Below are positions 51,385-59,866 of a stretch of 64,000 nucleotides of DNA, piece after piece. Origin of the DNA: DAIPKP01 sp964545875 (GTDB taxonomy: Bacteria; Synergistota; Synergistia; Synergistales; Aminiphilaceae); the NCBI GenBank assembly GCA_964545875.1, contig CAZJHH010000004.1, positions 248,001 through 312,000 of the forward strand, given 5' to 3'. The notes under the pieces were generated by a model. It was not told the origin of the DNA and ran no database searches. It worked only from the letters and a program-made list of their open reading frames with translations. The position numbers were made by a program, and so were the translations under genes. Positions within the stretch are counted from its first letter, which is position 1, and each line of letters begins with the position of its first letter.

Positions 51385-51588
51385 TTATGCCTTCTGAACG
51401 TTTGCCGCCTGCATTCCCTTGGCGCTCTGGGTAATCTCGAAAGTTACCCGCTGTCCCTCGCTAAGGGTTTTGAAACCGTCGCCCTCGATGGCACTGAAGT
51501 GGACAAAAATATCCGTACCCTCATCGCTCGTAATGAACCCATACCCCTTTGCGTCGTTAAACCATTTGACTGTTCCCTGAGTTGCCAA
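51385..51588 (-). CDS. cspA: Cold-shock protein
   Basis: A 67-residue single OB-fold RNA chaperone with both RNA-binding motifs, KGYGFIT and DIFVHFS. The start is a TTG at 51588: GGAGGTAGCATT precedes it and the resulting MATQGTVKWFND is the expected CspA N-terminus, while the ATG 16 codons upstream is not. Monocistronic, with a near-consensus promoter, a long AT-rich leader and a terminator. The rare start codon may limit translation. Confidence 0.94.
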   Translation of the reverse strand: MATQGTVKWFNDAKGYGFITSDEGTDIFVHFSAIEGDGFKTLSEGQRVTFEITQSAKGMQAANVQKA

Positions 51589-51640
51589 AATGCTACCTCC
51601 AGAAAAATAATTGTGTTGATTTTTGAAACCAACCACAGAG

Positions 51641-51669
51641 AATGTACTCTATTCCACGCCTTGTGTCAA
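51641..51669 (-). promoter_or_regulatory. Promoter of cspA
   Basis: TTGACA, 17 bases, TACATT on the minus strand, about 50 bases before the TTG start. Confidence 0.75.
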
Positions 51670-51854
51670 GAGCCACAAACCATTTTCCTTTTTATCATGA
51701 GCAATATGATGCCGTCCATAAAAACTTTCTTCCTTTTTCATGTATGATACCCTCTAAGGGAATTTCCTGAAATCCCCCCGAAAGGTCGCCTCGAGCTCTT
51801 CCTTCCGGGTAAACAGAAGCACCGAGCATATCAGCGAGGAGGACATAGGAAGTT

Positions 51855-54041
51855 ATGGAACAGCATTATTCGCAACACATATCGAAACAGCTTCATCTCC
51901 GTTCCGGTCAGGTGCGGGCAGCCATGGAACTTTTCAGCCAGGGCTGCACCATCCCCTTCATCGCCCGGTATCGCAAGGAAGCCACTCACTCGTTGGATGA
52001 GGTGGATTTAACCAACATCCGGGATCTCTGGCATTCTCTGGAGGATCTCGATAAACGCCGAAAGGCCATTGTAGAATCCCTCGAAAAGAGAGACCTTCTC
52101 ACGAAAGAACTCGAAAAAAAACTTCGGGATGCTCCGAGCCTCACCACCCTGGAAGATCTCTATCTCCCCTATCGTCCCAAACGGAAGACCCGGGCCTCCG
52201 TGGCCCGGGAGCAGGGGCTCGAACCTCTCGCTCAGGTTCTCTTCGCCCAAAAAGGAATCGACCCGGACGCAAAAGCCCGGGAGTTTCTGAACCCCGAAAA
52301 GGGCGTACATACCATAGACGACGCTCTGGACGGAGCGGGGGATATCATGGCGGAGTATATCAGCGAGAACCTCGAGGCTCGGCAGGAGCTGCGAAAACTC
52401 TACGTTTCCCAGGGAGTTCTCCGCTCCCTTCGATCTCCCAAAAAAAGCGAAAAAGAGGCTTCTCATTATGCAGACTACCTGGACTACAAAGAGTCTCTGC
52501 GTTCTCTCCCATCCCACCGAATTCTCGCCCTTTTCCGGGGAGAATCCGAAGGCATGCTCTCTCTTTCCATTCAGGTTCCCGAGGATAGGGCCATATCTAT
52601 TCTCAAGCATCTCTTTCTCTCGGGAACCGGCTTCGATGCGGAAGAAGTGCGGGATGCCCTGGAGGATGCCTGGAAACGGCTTCTTAAATCCTCCCTGGAG
52701 ACCGAGGCCCGCAAAGCTCTCAAAAATCGAGCGGACGCCGAGGCGATCCGGGTTTTTGCGGTAAACCTCCGGAACATTCTCATGGCTTCTCCCCTGGGAG
52801 AAAAGGCGGTGCTCGCTCTCGACCCGGGATTCCGTACGGGCTGCAAGGTGGCATGTCTTACCCCCCAGGGGGAGCTCCTGGAGCATGCGGTGATTTTCCC
52901 GCACACATCTCAAAAAAAACAGGAAGAGGCCCGGGAAATTCTGACGGAGCTCATCCGCAAATATTCTCTCCAGGCCATAGCGGTGGGCAACGGTACGGCG
53001 GGACGAGAAACGCTGGCCTTTCTGCGCACCCTCAAGCTCTCTTCTACCCTTCCGGTAATCAGCGTAAACGAGAGCGGTGCCTCCATCTACTCCACCTCCG
53101 AAAGAGCCCGAAAGGAGTTCCCCGATTTCGACGCCACCGTACGGAGCGCGGTCTCCATCGGACGCCGGCTCATGGACCCCCTGGCAGAACTCGTGAAAAT
53201 CGACCCCAAGTCCATCGGGGTGGGACAGTACCAGCATGACGTAGATCAGAAAATGCTCCGCCAGGCTCTGCAGGATACGGTGGAACAGTGCGTGAACGCC
53301 GTGGGGGTGATGCTGAACACCGCAAGCCCGGATCTGCTCACCTACGTCTCCGGCCTGGGGCCCCAGTTGGCGGCGGGAATCGTCTCCTACCGGGAAGAAC
53401 ACGGTCCCTTTCGAAGCCGCCAGGAACTTCTCAAGGTTCCCCGGCTGGGAGAAAAGGCCTTTCAGCAGTGTGCGGGATTTTTGCGCATACGCTCCGGCAC
53501 CAATCCTCTGGATGCCAGTGCGGTGCATCCGGAAAACTATCCCCTGGTAGAGCGGATGGCGGAGGATGCGGGACGCTCCGTGGAAGAGCTGATGCAAAGC
53601 CCGGAGATTCAGAAAAAGATAGACCTCTCCCGATACGTTACTCCCGAGGCGGGCATGCCCACCCTGGAGGATATCCGGGAAGAGCTCGCCCGGCCCGGCA
53701 GAGATCCCCGGGAGATTCTCGAACCCCTTCTCTTCGACGAAACCATCCAGACCATGGAAGATCTTCTTCCTGGAATGGTGCTGCCGGGAATCGTCACCAA
53801 CGTTACCGCCTTCGGAGCTTTCGTGGATATCGGAGTGCATCAGGACGGACTGGTACATATCAGCAAGATGGGAAACCGTTTCATCGCAAGCCCCACGGAG
53901 GTCGTCCGGGTGGGAGAACAGGTTTCCGTGGCGGTTCTGGGAGTGGAACTGGAGCGAAAGCGCATCTCTCTCTCCATGCACCCCGAGGACTTTCCCAAAG
54001 CGGCACCTCCCCGAGACACCGGGAAAGAAAATGGTGTATAA
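51855..54041 (+). CDS. tex: Tex-family RNA-binding protein
   Basis: A 728-residue cytoplasmic nucleic-acid-binding protein related to eukaryotic Spt6. Domains: N-terminal helical Tex domain (about 1-200) with CTIPFIARYRKEATHSLDEV, a YqgF/RNase H-like domain (about 320-450) beginning VLALDPGFRTGCKVA, helix-hairpin-helix region (about 490-560) with ASPDLLTYVSGLGP, and a C-terminal S1 domain (about 640-710) with GAFVDIGVHQDGLVH. Likely affects transcription or RNA turnover. AGGAGGACATAGG precedes the ATG. Confidence 0.95.
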   Translation: MEQHYSQHISKQLHLRSGQVRAAMELFSQGCTIPFIARYRKEATHSLDEVDLTNIRDLWHSLEDLDKRRKAIVESLEKRDLLTKELEKKLRDAPSLTTLEDLYLPYRPKRKTRASVAREQGLEPLAQVLFAQKGIDPDAKAREFLNPEKGVHTIDDALDGAGDIMAEYISENLEARQELRKLYVSQGVLRSLRSPKKSEKEASHYADYLDYKESLRSLPSHRILALFRGESEGMLSLSIQVPEDRAISILKHLFLSGTGFDAEEVRDALEDAWKRLLKSSLETEARKALKNRADAEAIRVFAVNLRNILMASPLGEKAVLALDPGFRTGCKVACLTPQGELLEHAVIFPHTSQKKQEEAREILTELIRKYSLQAIAVGNGTAGRETLAFLRTLKLSSTLPVISVNESGASIYSTSERARKEFPDFDATVRSAVSIGRRLMDPLAELVKIDPKSIGVGQYQHDVDQKMLRQALQDTVEQCVNAVGVMLNTASPDLLTYVSGLGPQLAAGIVSYREEHGPFRSRQELLKVPRLGEKAFQQCAGFLRIRSGTNPLDASAVHPENYPLVERMAEDAGRSVEELMQSPEIQKKIDLSRYVTPEAGMPTLEDIREELARPGRDPREILEPLLFDETIQTMEDLLPGMVLPGIVTNVTAFGAFVDIGVHQDGLVHISKMGNRFIASPTEVVRVGEQVSVAVLGVELERKRISLSMHPEDFPKAAPPRDTGKENGV

Positions 54042-54097
54042 TAGAGGGTCAATAGGATCCGCATCAGATCACCGTGTTTTAAAGGAGGTGCTGCACC

Positions 54098-54643
54098 ATG
54101 GTTGGCGTAGAAGAGAATGTTGCCGCCCAGGATCCCGGACGGGCCATTGCGAACATGCGCCTTTTTCAGGAGGCTCTCGGGCAGATCGCCCGGGTTCGCA
54201 CAATTCCCAAGAGCATCTCCGACTCCGACAACCCCCGGATATCCTACCCCGGAGCGGAGGGAGAAACCGGAGAAAAGAACTTCCTTCTGGATTTCGACTG
54301 GCGCCTTCCCCCCTCACACCCCCTGGAACCTGCGCCCTCACCGCCGGAAAAAACGGATACTCCGGATCGTCTGGCCCCCTTCTCCAGCCTGCGAACCGCG
54401 GGAGAAAACCTGGCCAACCTTCAGCGGGTGCGGAACTTCTCCAAAGAGACCGCCCTCGAACGCCTTCTCGAAGCCTCACACCGGGAAATAGAGCTCTCGG
54501 AGGAAGAAGACGCTCTTCCCCGGCTTACTCTCAAGGACAGCATCACCGGACATGTGCTTTGGAAAGTACCCCTCCAGGAAGCCCGGGAAATACTCCTCCG
54601 GGGAACCCCCCTCAAGGGGCTGAACTACAGCTATCAGGCGTAA
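54098..54643 (+). CDS. Small protein of unknown function, weak FlaG resemblance
   Basis: A 181-residue soluble protein with no signal or membrane segment. AAAGGAGGTGCTGCACC gives a strong ribosome site, so the gene is real. Pro-rich from about 60 to 95; the last 60 residues hold RLTLKDSITGHVLWKVP, which resembles the D-x-T-G-x-V-x-x-x-I-P pattern at the end of FlaG. Without flagellar neighbours this remains a guess. It follows tex by 56 bases and may be in its transcript, ending at the terminator at 54672-54716. Confidence 0.55.
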   Translation: MVGVEENVAAQDPGRAIANMRLFQEALGQIARVRTIPKSISDSDNPRISYPGAEGETGEKNFLLDFDWRLPPSHPLEPAPSPPEKTDTPDRLAPFSSLRTAGENLANLQRVRNFSKETALERLLEASHREIELSEEEDALPRLTLKDSITGHVLWKVPLQEAREILLRGTPLKGLNYSYQA

Positions 54644-54671
54644 AAAAAGAAACCCGAAAACAACATTCCGG

Positions 54672-54716
54672 CCAGATCTCCCGAAAGGACCGCCTTTCGA
54701 GAGATCTGGTTTTTTT
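54672..54716 (+). terminator. Intrinsic terminator with nested stem and T7
   Basis: CCAGATCTC/GAGATCTGG outer stem and CGAAAGG/CCTTTCG inner stem, then TTTTTTT. Confidence 0.9.
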
Positions 54717-54736
54717 GCAAAAGTGAAGCCTTTCTA

Positions 54737-54765
54737 TTCTTTTCGTTATTTCCACGTGGTATAAT
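54737..54765 (+). promoter_or_regulatory. Promoter of the first binding-protein gene
   Basis: TTCTTT, 17 bases ending TGG, perfect TATAAT. The spacer contains the palindrome CCACGTGG (54752-54759), a possible operator. Confidence 0.6.
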
Positions 54766-54815
54766 GAGAAAGAATGTCCCTTAAGGACAATCACACAATA
54801 AGGAGGGATTTTTTC

Positions 54816-55592
54816 ATGTTTCGAAAATTTTCTGCTTTAGGGTTGGCCATGCTTCTTTCTCTGGGACTCTTCTCCGCAGCCTTCGGAGCTCCTCGTTCTC
54901 TGGAAGAGATCAAGGAGAGCGGAATACTCCGGGTAGCGGTGGAAGACGAAACCTGGGGAGTTTTCCACATCTGGGAAGGGGATCAGATTTCGGGATTTGA
55001 AATCGACCTCTGCAATGCCCTCGGGGCAGCCCTGGAGGTTTCGGTTGAATATATCGCGGTTCCCTGGGGAGAAGGAGAAGAGGGAACAATTACCGGAGCC
55101 CTGGAAAAAGGGGTATGGAAAGAATGGGATCTCATCGCCGCGGGAGTTACCATCACCAAGGAACGCCAGGAGTTCGTCGCCTTCCCGGAGTGGATGTTCA
55201 ATGCGGGGCAGGTTCTTATCGTCCGCAAGGGTAGCGGCATCAAGGAGCTGGAAGACGCCGGGGGCAAAAAAATCGGTGCCCAGCAGAACACCTCCAGCAT
55301 GGAAACCATCGTCACGCGGCTCAAGGGAGCCGAAGCGGTTCCCTTCGAAATGGTTCAGCATGCCTTCGAAGCCCTCATGAACGGCTCGCTCCAGGGAGTG
55401 GTCATCGACGCTCCTCTGGCGTTTCAGGAGGCCAAAGCCCATTCGGATCTCCTGGAAGTTCTGGATAAACCCCTTACTCGGGAAAGGCTGAGCCTGGTGC
55501 TTCCCAAGGACTGCGATCCCAAGCTGCTTGAAAGCACAACCCAAATTATAGAAAAAGAGCGTAAAAACCTTCACAAAAAGTGGTTCAACTAG
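54816..55592 (+). CDS. Amino-acid-type ABC substrate-binding protein, copy 1
   Basis: A 258-residue secreted protein of the SBP_bac_3 family. ATG 54816 follows AAGGAGGG; signal peptide about 1-24 ending AFG, with no lipobox. The mature chain begins with SLEEIKESGILRVAVEDE, then GFEIDLCNALGAALEV, and VVIDAPLAFQEAK near 205, all usual for polar amino acid binding. The family's usual GxFP and DLIxAG positions appear as GVFHI and DLIAAG. No permease or ATPase is adjacent. Its paralogue follows and then a chemoreceptor, so it may serve sensing as well as uptake. Confidence 0.9.
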   Translation: MFRKFSALGLAMLLSLGLFSAAFGAPRSLEEIKESGILRVAVEDETWGVFHIWEGDQISGFEIDLCNALGAALEVSVEYIAVPWGEGEEGTITGALEKGVWKEWDLIAAGVTITKERQEFVAFPEWMFNAGQVLIVRKGSGIKELEDAGGKKIGAQQNTSSMETIVTRLKGAEAVPFEMVQHAFEALMNGSLQGVVIDAPLAFQEAKAHSDLLEVLDKPLTRERLSLVLPKDCDPKLLESTTQIIEKERKNLHKKWFN

Positions 55593-55629
55593 AATCATCC
55601 GCGCTCTCACACCTTATCGCTGTATTTCC

Positions 55630-55662
55630 GGCGCTTTCTCAAATGGGAAAGCGCCTTTTTTT
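55630..55662 (+). terminator. Terminator after copy 1
   Basis: GGCGCTTTCTC, loop AAAT, GGGAAAGCGCC with G-T pairs, then T7. Confidence 0.88.
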
Positions 55663-55711
55663 CACACCCTTACGGCGGAAAATTTCCTTCATTTTTTTCC
55701 CAAAACGGAAC

Positions 55712-55740
55712 TTTACTTCCATTTTGGAAGGTGATACAAT
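55712..55740 (+). promoter_or_regulatory. Promoter of the second binding-protein gene
   Basis: TTTACT, 17 bases ending TGA, TACAAT. CTTCCA-TTT-TGGAAG, an exact palindrome at 55716-55730, sits in the spacer and is a likely operator. Confidence 0.6.
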
Positions 55741-55794
55741 TCCGAAAGGTTCTTAAAAGCGTTCAAAGTAACGCAAAAAAGGGGGAGTTTTGTT

Positions 55795-56571
55795 ATGTTC
55801 CGAAAGTGTGCGGTTCTCGGTATGGGGTTATTTCTTTCTCTGGCCCTTCTCTCTGCGGCCTTTGGTGCACCCCGCTCTCTGGAGGCAATTCAGGAAAGCG
55901 GCACGTTCCGAATCGCCGTGGCAGACCAAAGCTGGGGGCTTTTCCGTATCTGGGAGGGAGATCAGCTCAAGGGTTTTGAAATCGATCTCTGCAACACCAT
56001 TGCGGAGGCTCTGGGAGTAACGGCGGAATATGTCCCCATTCCCTGGGGACAGGGAGAAGAGGGAAGCATCACCGGCGCTCTGGGAAAGGGTATTTGGAGG
56101 GACTGGGACATGATCGCTTCGGGGGCCACCATTACCAAGGAACGCCAGGAAGTGGTGAACTTCGCGGACTGGATGTTCAACGCCGGGCAGGTCTTGGTGG
56201 TGCGTAAGGACAGCGGCATAAAGACCATGGAAGATGCGGCGGGCAAGAAAATCGGAGCCCAGGAAAACACCGCCAGCCTGGAAATTATCGGTCTGCGTCT
56301 CCAGGGCGCCGAAGCGGTTCCTTTCGAAATCGTTCAAGACGGCTTTGATGCCTTGCTGGAAGGCTCTCTCCAGGGGTTCGTCATCGATGCTCCTCTGGCG
56401 GTTCAAGAGGCGAAGCTTCATCCGGATACTCTCGAAGTGCTGGAGAGACCCATCACCCGGGAACGTCTGGGATTGGTACTCCCCAAGGACTGTGATCCCA
56501 AACTTCTCGACGCAGTAAGTGAAATAGTCGTGAAAGAACGCAAAGGCCTCTACGAAAAGTGGTTCGACTAA
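55795..56571 (+). CDS. Amino-acid-type ABC substrate-binding protein, copy 2
   Basis: A 258-residue close paralogue of the preceding gene, alike from signal peptide (MFRKCAVLGMGLFLSLALL) to the last residues (KWFD versus KWFN). Differences cluster in surface loops and near the ligand cleft (DQSWGLFRI versus DETWGVFHI), so the ligand range could differ. GGGGGAG is eight bases upstream. It has its own promoter and terminator rather than sharing those of copy 1, which suggests separate control after a tandem duplication. Confidence 0.9.
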   Translation: MFRKCAVLGMGLFLSLALLSAAFGAPRSLEAIQESGTFRIAVADQSWGLFRIWEGDQLKGFEIDLCNTIAEALGVTAEYVPIPWGQGEEGSITGALGKGIWRDWDMIASGATITKERQEVVNFADWMFNAGQVLVVRKDSGIKTMEDAAGKKIGAQENTASLEIIGLRLQGAEAVPFEIVQDGFDALLEGSLQGFVIDAPLAVQEAKLHPDTLEVLERPITRERLGLVLPKDCDPKLLDAVSEIVVKERKGLYEKWFD

Positions 56572-56601
56572 CATATCCGAGCCACCTATAAAAGCATTTC
56601 C

Positions 56602-56657
56602 GGTTCCTCCCCCTTTTCGAAGCCCTTTAGGGGGGAGGGGCCTTTTTCTTTTTTTTT
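56602..56657 (+). terminator. Terminator after copy 2
   Basis: GGTTCCTCCCCC pairs with GGGGGAGGGGCC (two G-T pairs), then a T5-C-T9-type run. Confidence 0.85.
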
Positions 56658-56734
56658 GCACAAGCTTCATGATATACTTTTAAACACGGTATACGCTGTC
56701 AAATTCGGGTGGTTGTACAAAGGGGGCAATCTGC

Positions 56735-58747
56735 ATGTCGCTACGAATAAAATTGTACGGGGTCATTCTGGGTATGGCAGTTTTGGGAATGATCATCATG
56801 GGAACTCTTAATTATACCGTGGCAAAGGAACAACTCATCGGCCTTGCCCGGGAGAGCCTGGAAAGCACCGCCAGGGAGATATCCAAGAACGTAACCCAGA
56901 TTTCCGAACGTAACGCAGGGCTCATCAGAACCATTCGCCCCATTATCATAGGACTTTACGATCAAATGGCGGATGACATGATCATCAAGGACACCCTGCA
57001 GCAGGTGGCAGCTGCCAATCCTCAGATTCAACAGATTTTTATCGGCACCGAAGATGGGGAGATGCTTCTGGTACCCTCCTCGAACCTCGAAGCAGGTTAT
57101 GACCCCACCCAGAGAGAATGGTACAAACTTTCGGCAAACGACAAGGTCACCGTTTTAGGCCCCTACGAAGATACGGTTTCCCGGAAGACCGTAATGACGT
57201 ACAGTACCCATCTCACCGGAGACTACGGAGACGATATCGGTGCCCTGGGACTGGATGTCTCCATGAAATCCTTTCAGGATCTCGTAGCGAACCTCAAGGT
57301 AGGACGAACGGGAAACGCCATCCTCATCGATAAAAATCGGCGTATCGTGGCGGATGCCAACCAAGAGCACCTGGGAAAGGGCGTGGAGGTCTTCGGCAAA
57401 GCCATGGAGGATCTGGGACGCCGAGCTTCTTCGGGATCCGCAGGAATTGAAACGATTTCCGTGGAAACAAAAGAAAGAACCGTATACTACAGCCCTGTGG
57501 CGGGAACGGATCTCTTCGTCTTCGTCTGCCAGGACGAGGGGGAAATTCTCGCCCCGGCGAATTCTCTCTATCGGAACGCCATGATCACCATTCTTATCTC
57601 TACGGCAGCGCTGGGATGCATCATCTGGCTGGTGGGGCACTCCATCATTGTCCCGGTGAAAAACACCGCCGAGGCGAACAAGCGGCTCGCCGCCAAGGAT
57701 CTTACGGTAACCTTTCCCCATATCAAGGATCCCCTGCTGCGCCAGCTGAGCGACAGCTCCACCCTTCTGCTGGAATCTTTCCGACAGCTCATGGAAAATC
57801 TCCGGAGCACCACCCAAACCTTGCACTATCATGCCCAGGAGGTTTCCCAGGCTTCCGAGCGAACCGGCAACTCCGTGGAAACCATCGAAGCCGCCATGGA
57901 AGCGGTACGCAGCATGGCGGAAGCGACCTCCGCCGCCATCGAAGAGACCAATGCGGGAATCGAGGAGGTCGCCTCGGGAGCTCAGACCGCTTCGAAGGCT
58001 GCGGAAAACGCCAATGAGGCTGCCAAAACCCTGAAAAAAAACGCCCAAGAGGCAGGAAAAGATACGGAACAGACGGTGCTTCGGGTTCAGGAAATGGCCC
58101 AATCCTTTGATGTGGTCACCACCTCGGTGGACGAACTCAACGTTCTGGCCTCCCGAATCGGGGAAATCGTGGGAGCCATCACCAAAATCGCGGACCAGAC
58201 AAACCTTCTGGCCCTCAATGCGGCCATCGAAGCCGCCCGAGCGGGCGAGGCGGGACGGGGCTTCGCGGTGGTAGCCGAAGAAGTACGCAAGCTCGCCGAG
58301 GAAAGCAATCGTGCGGCAAACCAGATCGGCAGCCTGGCGGAGGACATTCTTGCGGGCACCGGCGTGGCGGTACGAAAGGCCCGGGAGGGCAAAGACATCG
58401 CCCAGGAAGGAGTTTCCTCGGTGGAACAAGTCCGGCTTCGTCTGGATGAAGTGGTGGAGGCCATCAACACCATCACCGACCTGAGCCGCCATATCGCCGA
58501 AGCGGTGCAGACCCAATCCGCCAGCACCGAAGAGATGGCCAAGGCCATCGATCACGTGGCGGGACTTACCCATCAGCTTCATGAGAAAGTTGTGGAGGTT
58601 GACTCCTCTCTCAAGGGAGCCGGGGAAGCTGCGGAAAGCATGGAAAACGCTTCGGGAGAACTCGACAAGGTTTCGGTAGAGCTTGAATCCATCGTGGCGG
58701 AATACAAACTCGAAGGAGAAAGTTCCCTTCGGAAGCTTCCTTCCTGA
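56735..58747 (+). CDS. Methyl-accepting chemotaxis protein, amino-acid dCache type
   Basis: A 670-residue chemoreceptor. TM1 about 7-27; dCache sensor about 35-275; TM2 about 285-306; HAMP about 307-360; signalling domain after that with hairpin tip NAAIEAARAGEAGRGFAVVA near 495. The sensor contains YDPTQREWY, then GPYED and GLDVS, which fits the dCache_1AA amino-acid motif (Y-x4-R-x-W-Y, Y, D). That predicts direct amino-acid sensing and suits the two neighbouring amino-acid-binding proteins. AAAGGGGGC precedes the ATG. Confidence 0.94.
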   Translation: MSLRIKLYGVILGMAVLGMIIMGTLNYTVAKEQLIGLARESLESTAREISKNVTQISERNAGLIRTIRPIIIGLYDQMADDMIIKDTLQQVAAANPQIQQIFIGTEDGEMLLVPSSNLEAGYDPTQREWYKLSANDKVTVLGPYEDTVSRKTVMTYSTHLTGDYGDDIGALGLDVSMKSFQDLVANLKVGRTGNAILIDKNRRIVADANQEHLGKGVEVFGKAMEDLGRRASSGSAGIETISVETKERTVYYSPVAGTDLFVFVCQDEGEILAPANSLYRNAMITILISTAALGCIIWLVGHSIIVPVKNTAEANKRLAAKDLTVTFPHIKDPLLRQLSDSSTLLLESFRQLMENLRSTTQTLHYHAQEVSQASERTGNSVETIEAAMEAVRSMAEATSAAIEETNAGIEEVASGAQTASKAAENANEAAKTLKKNAQEAGKDTEQTVLRVQEMAQSFDVVTTSVDELNVLASRIGEIVGAITKIADQTNLLALNAAIEAARAGEAGRGFAVVAEEVRKLAEESNRAANQIGSLAEDILAGTGVAVRKAREGKDIAQEGVSSVEQVRLRLDEVVEAINTITDLSRHIAEAVQTQSASTEEMAKAIDHVAGLTHQLHEKVVEVDSSLKGAGEAAESMENASGELDKVSVELESIVAEYKLEGESSLRKLPS

Positions 58748-58846
58748 CTTCCGGAAGGCCCGAGAAATCCGGTGTTTTCCCACCCGAAACCGAGAACTGC
58801 CTGAAACCCTGCTCCGGCACGGAAAAATGATACTTCTGCAATATAT

Positions 58847-58875
58847 AAAGAGGGCCCCCCTTGGGGGCCCTCTTT
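58847..58875. terminator. Bidirectional terminator
   Basis: AAAGAGGGCCCCC, loop CTT, GGGGGCCCTCTTT, between converging chemoreceptor and isomerase genes. Confidence 0.85.
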
Positions 58876-58902
58876 ACCGGTTGATTCCATATCCGGATTG
58901 AG

Positions 58903-59793
58903 CTATTCCGAAGCCTCGGGGCTCTTCTCGTCCTGTTCCGGAGCCTCCTCGGCCTTCTCTGCCTCGGGAGCTTCTTCCTTCAGGATTTCCACGGGATATT
59001 CCTTCTGCAGATCCGCCAGCTTCTGATAGAAAGCCTCCTGTTGCTTCTTCTGGGTAAGCATGGTCTTGATTTCTCCCGCCACATCTTCCAGAGGAACCAC
59101 CGAGGAGGGCTGTTTCTCTTCTACTCGGATAATATGCCATCCAAACTGAGATTTCACGGGCTCGCTCATGCTCCCCGTTTCAAGAGCAAAGGCGGCAGTT
59201 TCGAATTCCGGAACCATCTGGCCCTTGCCGAAAAAGCCGAGATTTCCCCCGTCCTCTTTGGAAGGGCAGGCAGAATATTCTTTAGCGGCATCTTCAAAGG
59301 CTTTCCCGTCCCGAAGCTCCTGGAGAATCTTTTTTGCGGTCTCCTCGTCTTCTACAAGGATATGCCGGGCCCGAATTCTTTCGGGAATGGCAAACTGGTT
59401 GGGATTAGCCTCGTAAAAAGCCTTTACTTCTTCATCCGTGGCGGTTACATCGGCAATGATGGTCTTCACTGCGAAATCCCGGACAAGGTTGCTCCGCAGC
59501 CGTGCAAGGGCCTCCGCAAAACCCTCCTGGGTATCCACTTTCTGGGACTCTCCCCAGAGAAAGAGGAGTTCCCGGTTTACCAGTTCCTCCACCACCTTTT
59601 CCTGTCCCGCAGGGGTTTTGAAGAAGGCCGCCTGCTCCTGAGGAAGCTGCTGTATAACCTGATCCACCTGCTGCTGGGTGATTTCCGTCTCCCCCACCCG
59701 AGCCACCACCTTGGCGGAATCCGCCGCGAAAGCTCCGGAACTGCACAAGAAGAAAGCCGCCAAAACGCCGAAGAACATCTTGTTTCTTTTCAT
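58903..59793 (-). CDS. Periplasmic peptidyl-prolyl isomerase, PpiC/parvulin type
   Basis: A 296-residue exported folding factor. ATG 59793 is used, since GAGGAGG lies upstream and a signal peptide follows at once (MKRNKMFFGVLAAFFL to AFAA, about 1-23). A SurA-N-like helical region covers about 25-135; the parvulin domain about 145-245 has RARHILVEDEETAKKIL, GGNLGFFGKGQMVPEFE and SQFGWHIIRVEE. The tail is an acidic, repetitive E/A stretch ending EASE. Longer in-frame starts run over the channel gene and are not real. Confidence 0.9.
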   Translation of the reverse strand: MKRNKMFFGVLAAFFLCSSGAFAADSAKVVARVGETEITQQQVDQVIQQLPQEQAAFFKTPAGQEKVVEELVNRELLFLWGESQKVDTQEGFAEALARLRSNLVRDFAVKTIIADVTATDEEVKAFYEANPNQFAIPERIRARHILVEDEETAKKILQELRDGKAFEDAAKEYSACPSKEDGGNLGFFGKGQMVPEFETAAFALETGSMSEPVKSQFGWHIIRVEEKQPSSVVPLEDVAGEIKTMLTQKKQQEAFYQKLADLQKEYPVEILKEEAPEAEKAEEAPEQDEKSPEASE

Positions 59794-59866
59794 AATAGAC
59801 CCTAACCTCCTCAAAAATTTTCGCTCGCTCAGTGTATCACGTTTCCTTCGGGAAACCATGGTAATT

